This document shows positions 63,614-64,000 of a stretch of 64,000 bases of DNA, piece after piece. The notes under the pieces are model-generated. The model was not told the DNA's origin. It made no database searches and worked only from the letters and a program-made list of their open reading frames with translations. The stretch is from positions 6,123,546-6,187,545 of the forward strand of contig CAXIPT010000005.1 in assembly GCA_964030475.1 (NCBI GenBank), read 5' to 3'. The translations under genes were made by a program, and so were the position numbers. Origin of the DNA: Tethya wilhelma. Lineage: Eukaryota > Porifera > Demospongiae > Tethyida > Tethyidae. Position 1 is the stretch's first letter. Each line of letters starts with the position of its first letter.

Positions 63614-64000
63614 GGTAGCAGTATTTCTAATTACTCCGCACCTTTCAATCCACACAAGACGACTATTACCAATTCAATATCAATTGTCAATAAGCAACAA
63701 AAAATTTCATCTAGCAACAAGCAATGTTCCAACTTTTGATTCTTGTATTCTAAAGACTGGTTTTCCTGAAGCCTTCTTTCCCATGCTATGATAGAGGAAA
63801 ACAGCAGTGGCATAATGTTCAGAATCCCAGTTAGCAGCGGTCGGAGTTTGGGAGGGAGAAAGAAACTGAAGATGTGTGCATGTGTGTACATTGTGTGGAG
63901 TGCATAGTTAGTTTAACAGAAGCTTAAAAAGATATTCAATAATGACGGTTCACAACATCCTTCCATATTCATATGCTACGACTGTTAGCAGCTTACCCTT
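63614..64000. other. Upstream flank of TFIIF-beta, no gene seen
   Basis: AT-rich sequence running to the window end. Minus- and plus-strand frames of up to 88 codons exist, but I recognise no family and see no convincing splice pattern. Confidence 0.5.

Overview
The window is compact nuclear DNA from an animal, most likely a sponge. Nearly every gene is split by short GT-AG introns (about 50-500 bp), neighbours lie close together on both strands, and a replication-type histone gene ends in a stem-loop instead of a poly(A) signal. The protein set is metazoan or holozoan: VPS13B, Rubicon, NKAP, IFT57, WDR73, RAB6, MO25, TFIIF-beta. It is joined by a cAMP-receptor-like GPCR and a lineage-specific Ig receptor. 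A demosponge of the Amphimedon kind is my best guess; this is inference. The assembly is draft: single Ns at about 503, 30119, 48646 and 55739, a 479-base N run, and one suspicious exact duplication beside an N.

Layout. 1-1433: mobile element and the 3' exons of a PARL rhomboid protease (+). 2231-8931: Ig-domain receptor with a very long tyrosine-rich tail (-). 9550-11300: a decayed tandem copy of that receptor. 11439-31368: VPS13B (+), about 3,760 residues in 22 exons; its last intron (5.5 kb) holds an ornithine decarboxylase-like gene on the opposite strand, a broken second copy, and nested foldback repeats. 31542-33027: membrane-anchored JmjC protein (+). 33173-34019: rhodanese protein (-), divergent from NKAP (34138-35587, +). 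35849-39185: F-BAR plus J-domain protein (-), divergent from IFT57 (39346-42425, +). 42946-43800: TDP2-like protein without key catalytic residues (-). 44030-46205: seven-helix receptor (-). 46582-50455: Rubicon-like (+). 50823-51194: histone H2B (+). 51475-52634: NSE4 (-), divergent from UBE2G2 (52736-53657, +). 53930-57010: RAB6 (+) with two alternative switch-I exons. 57448-59331: WDR73 (-), divergent from MO25/CAB39 (59801-61943, +). 62259-63613: TFIIF-beta (-).

The genes do not form one pathway, but membrane traffic recurs: VPS13B and RAB6 at the Golgi, Rubicon on the endosome/autophagy route, and an F-BAR-J protein that by architecture could couple membrane curvature to Hsc70. At least four pairs are head-to-head with about 0.1-0.5 kb between start codons, so shared promoters are probable. 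Exon borders were placed by hand from splice consensus, reading-frame phase and family similarity; nothing was run through a search tool.

The observations I rate highest are the F-BAR to J-domain fusion, the paired RAB6 switch-I exons, the receptor tail with three YxxQ motifs, the catalytically degraded TDP2 relative, and the ODC-like protein nested in VPS13B with changed active-site residues.
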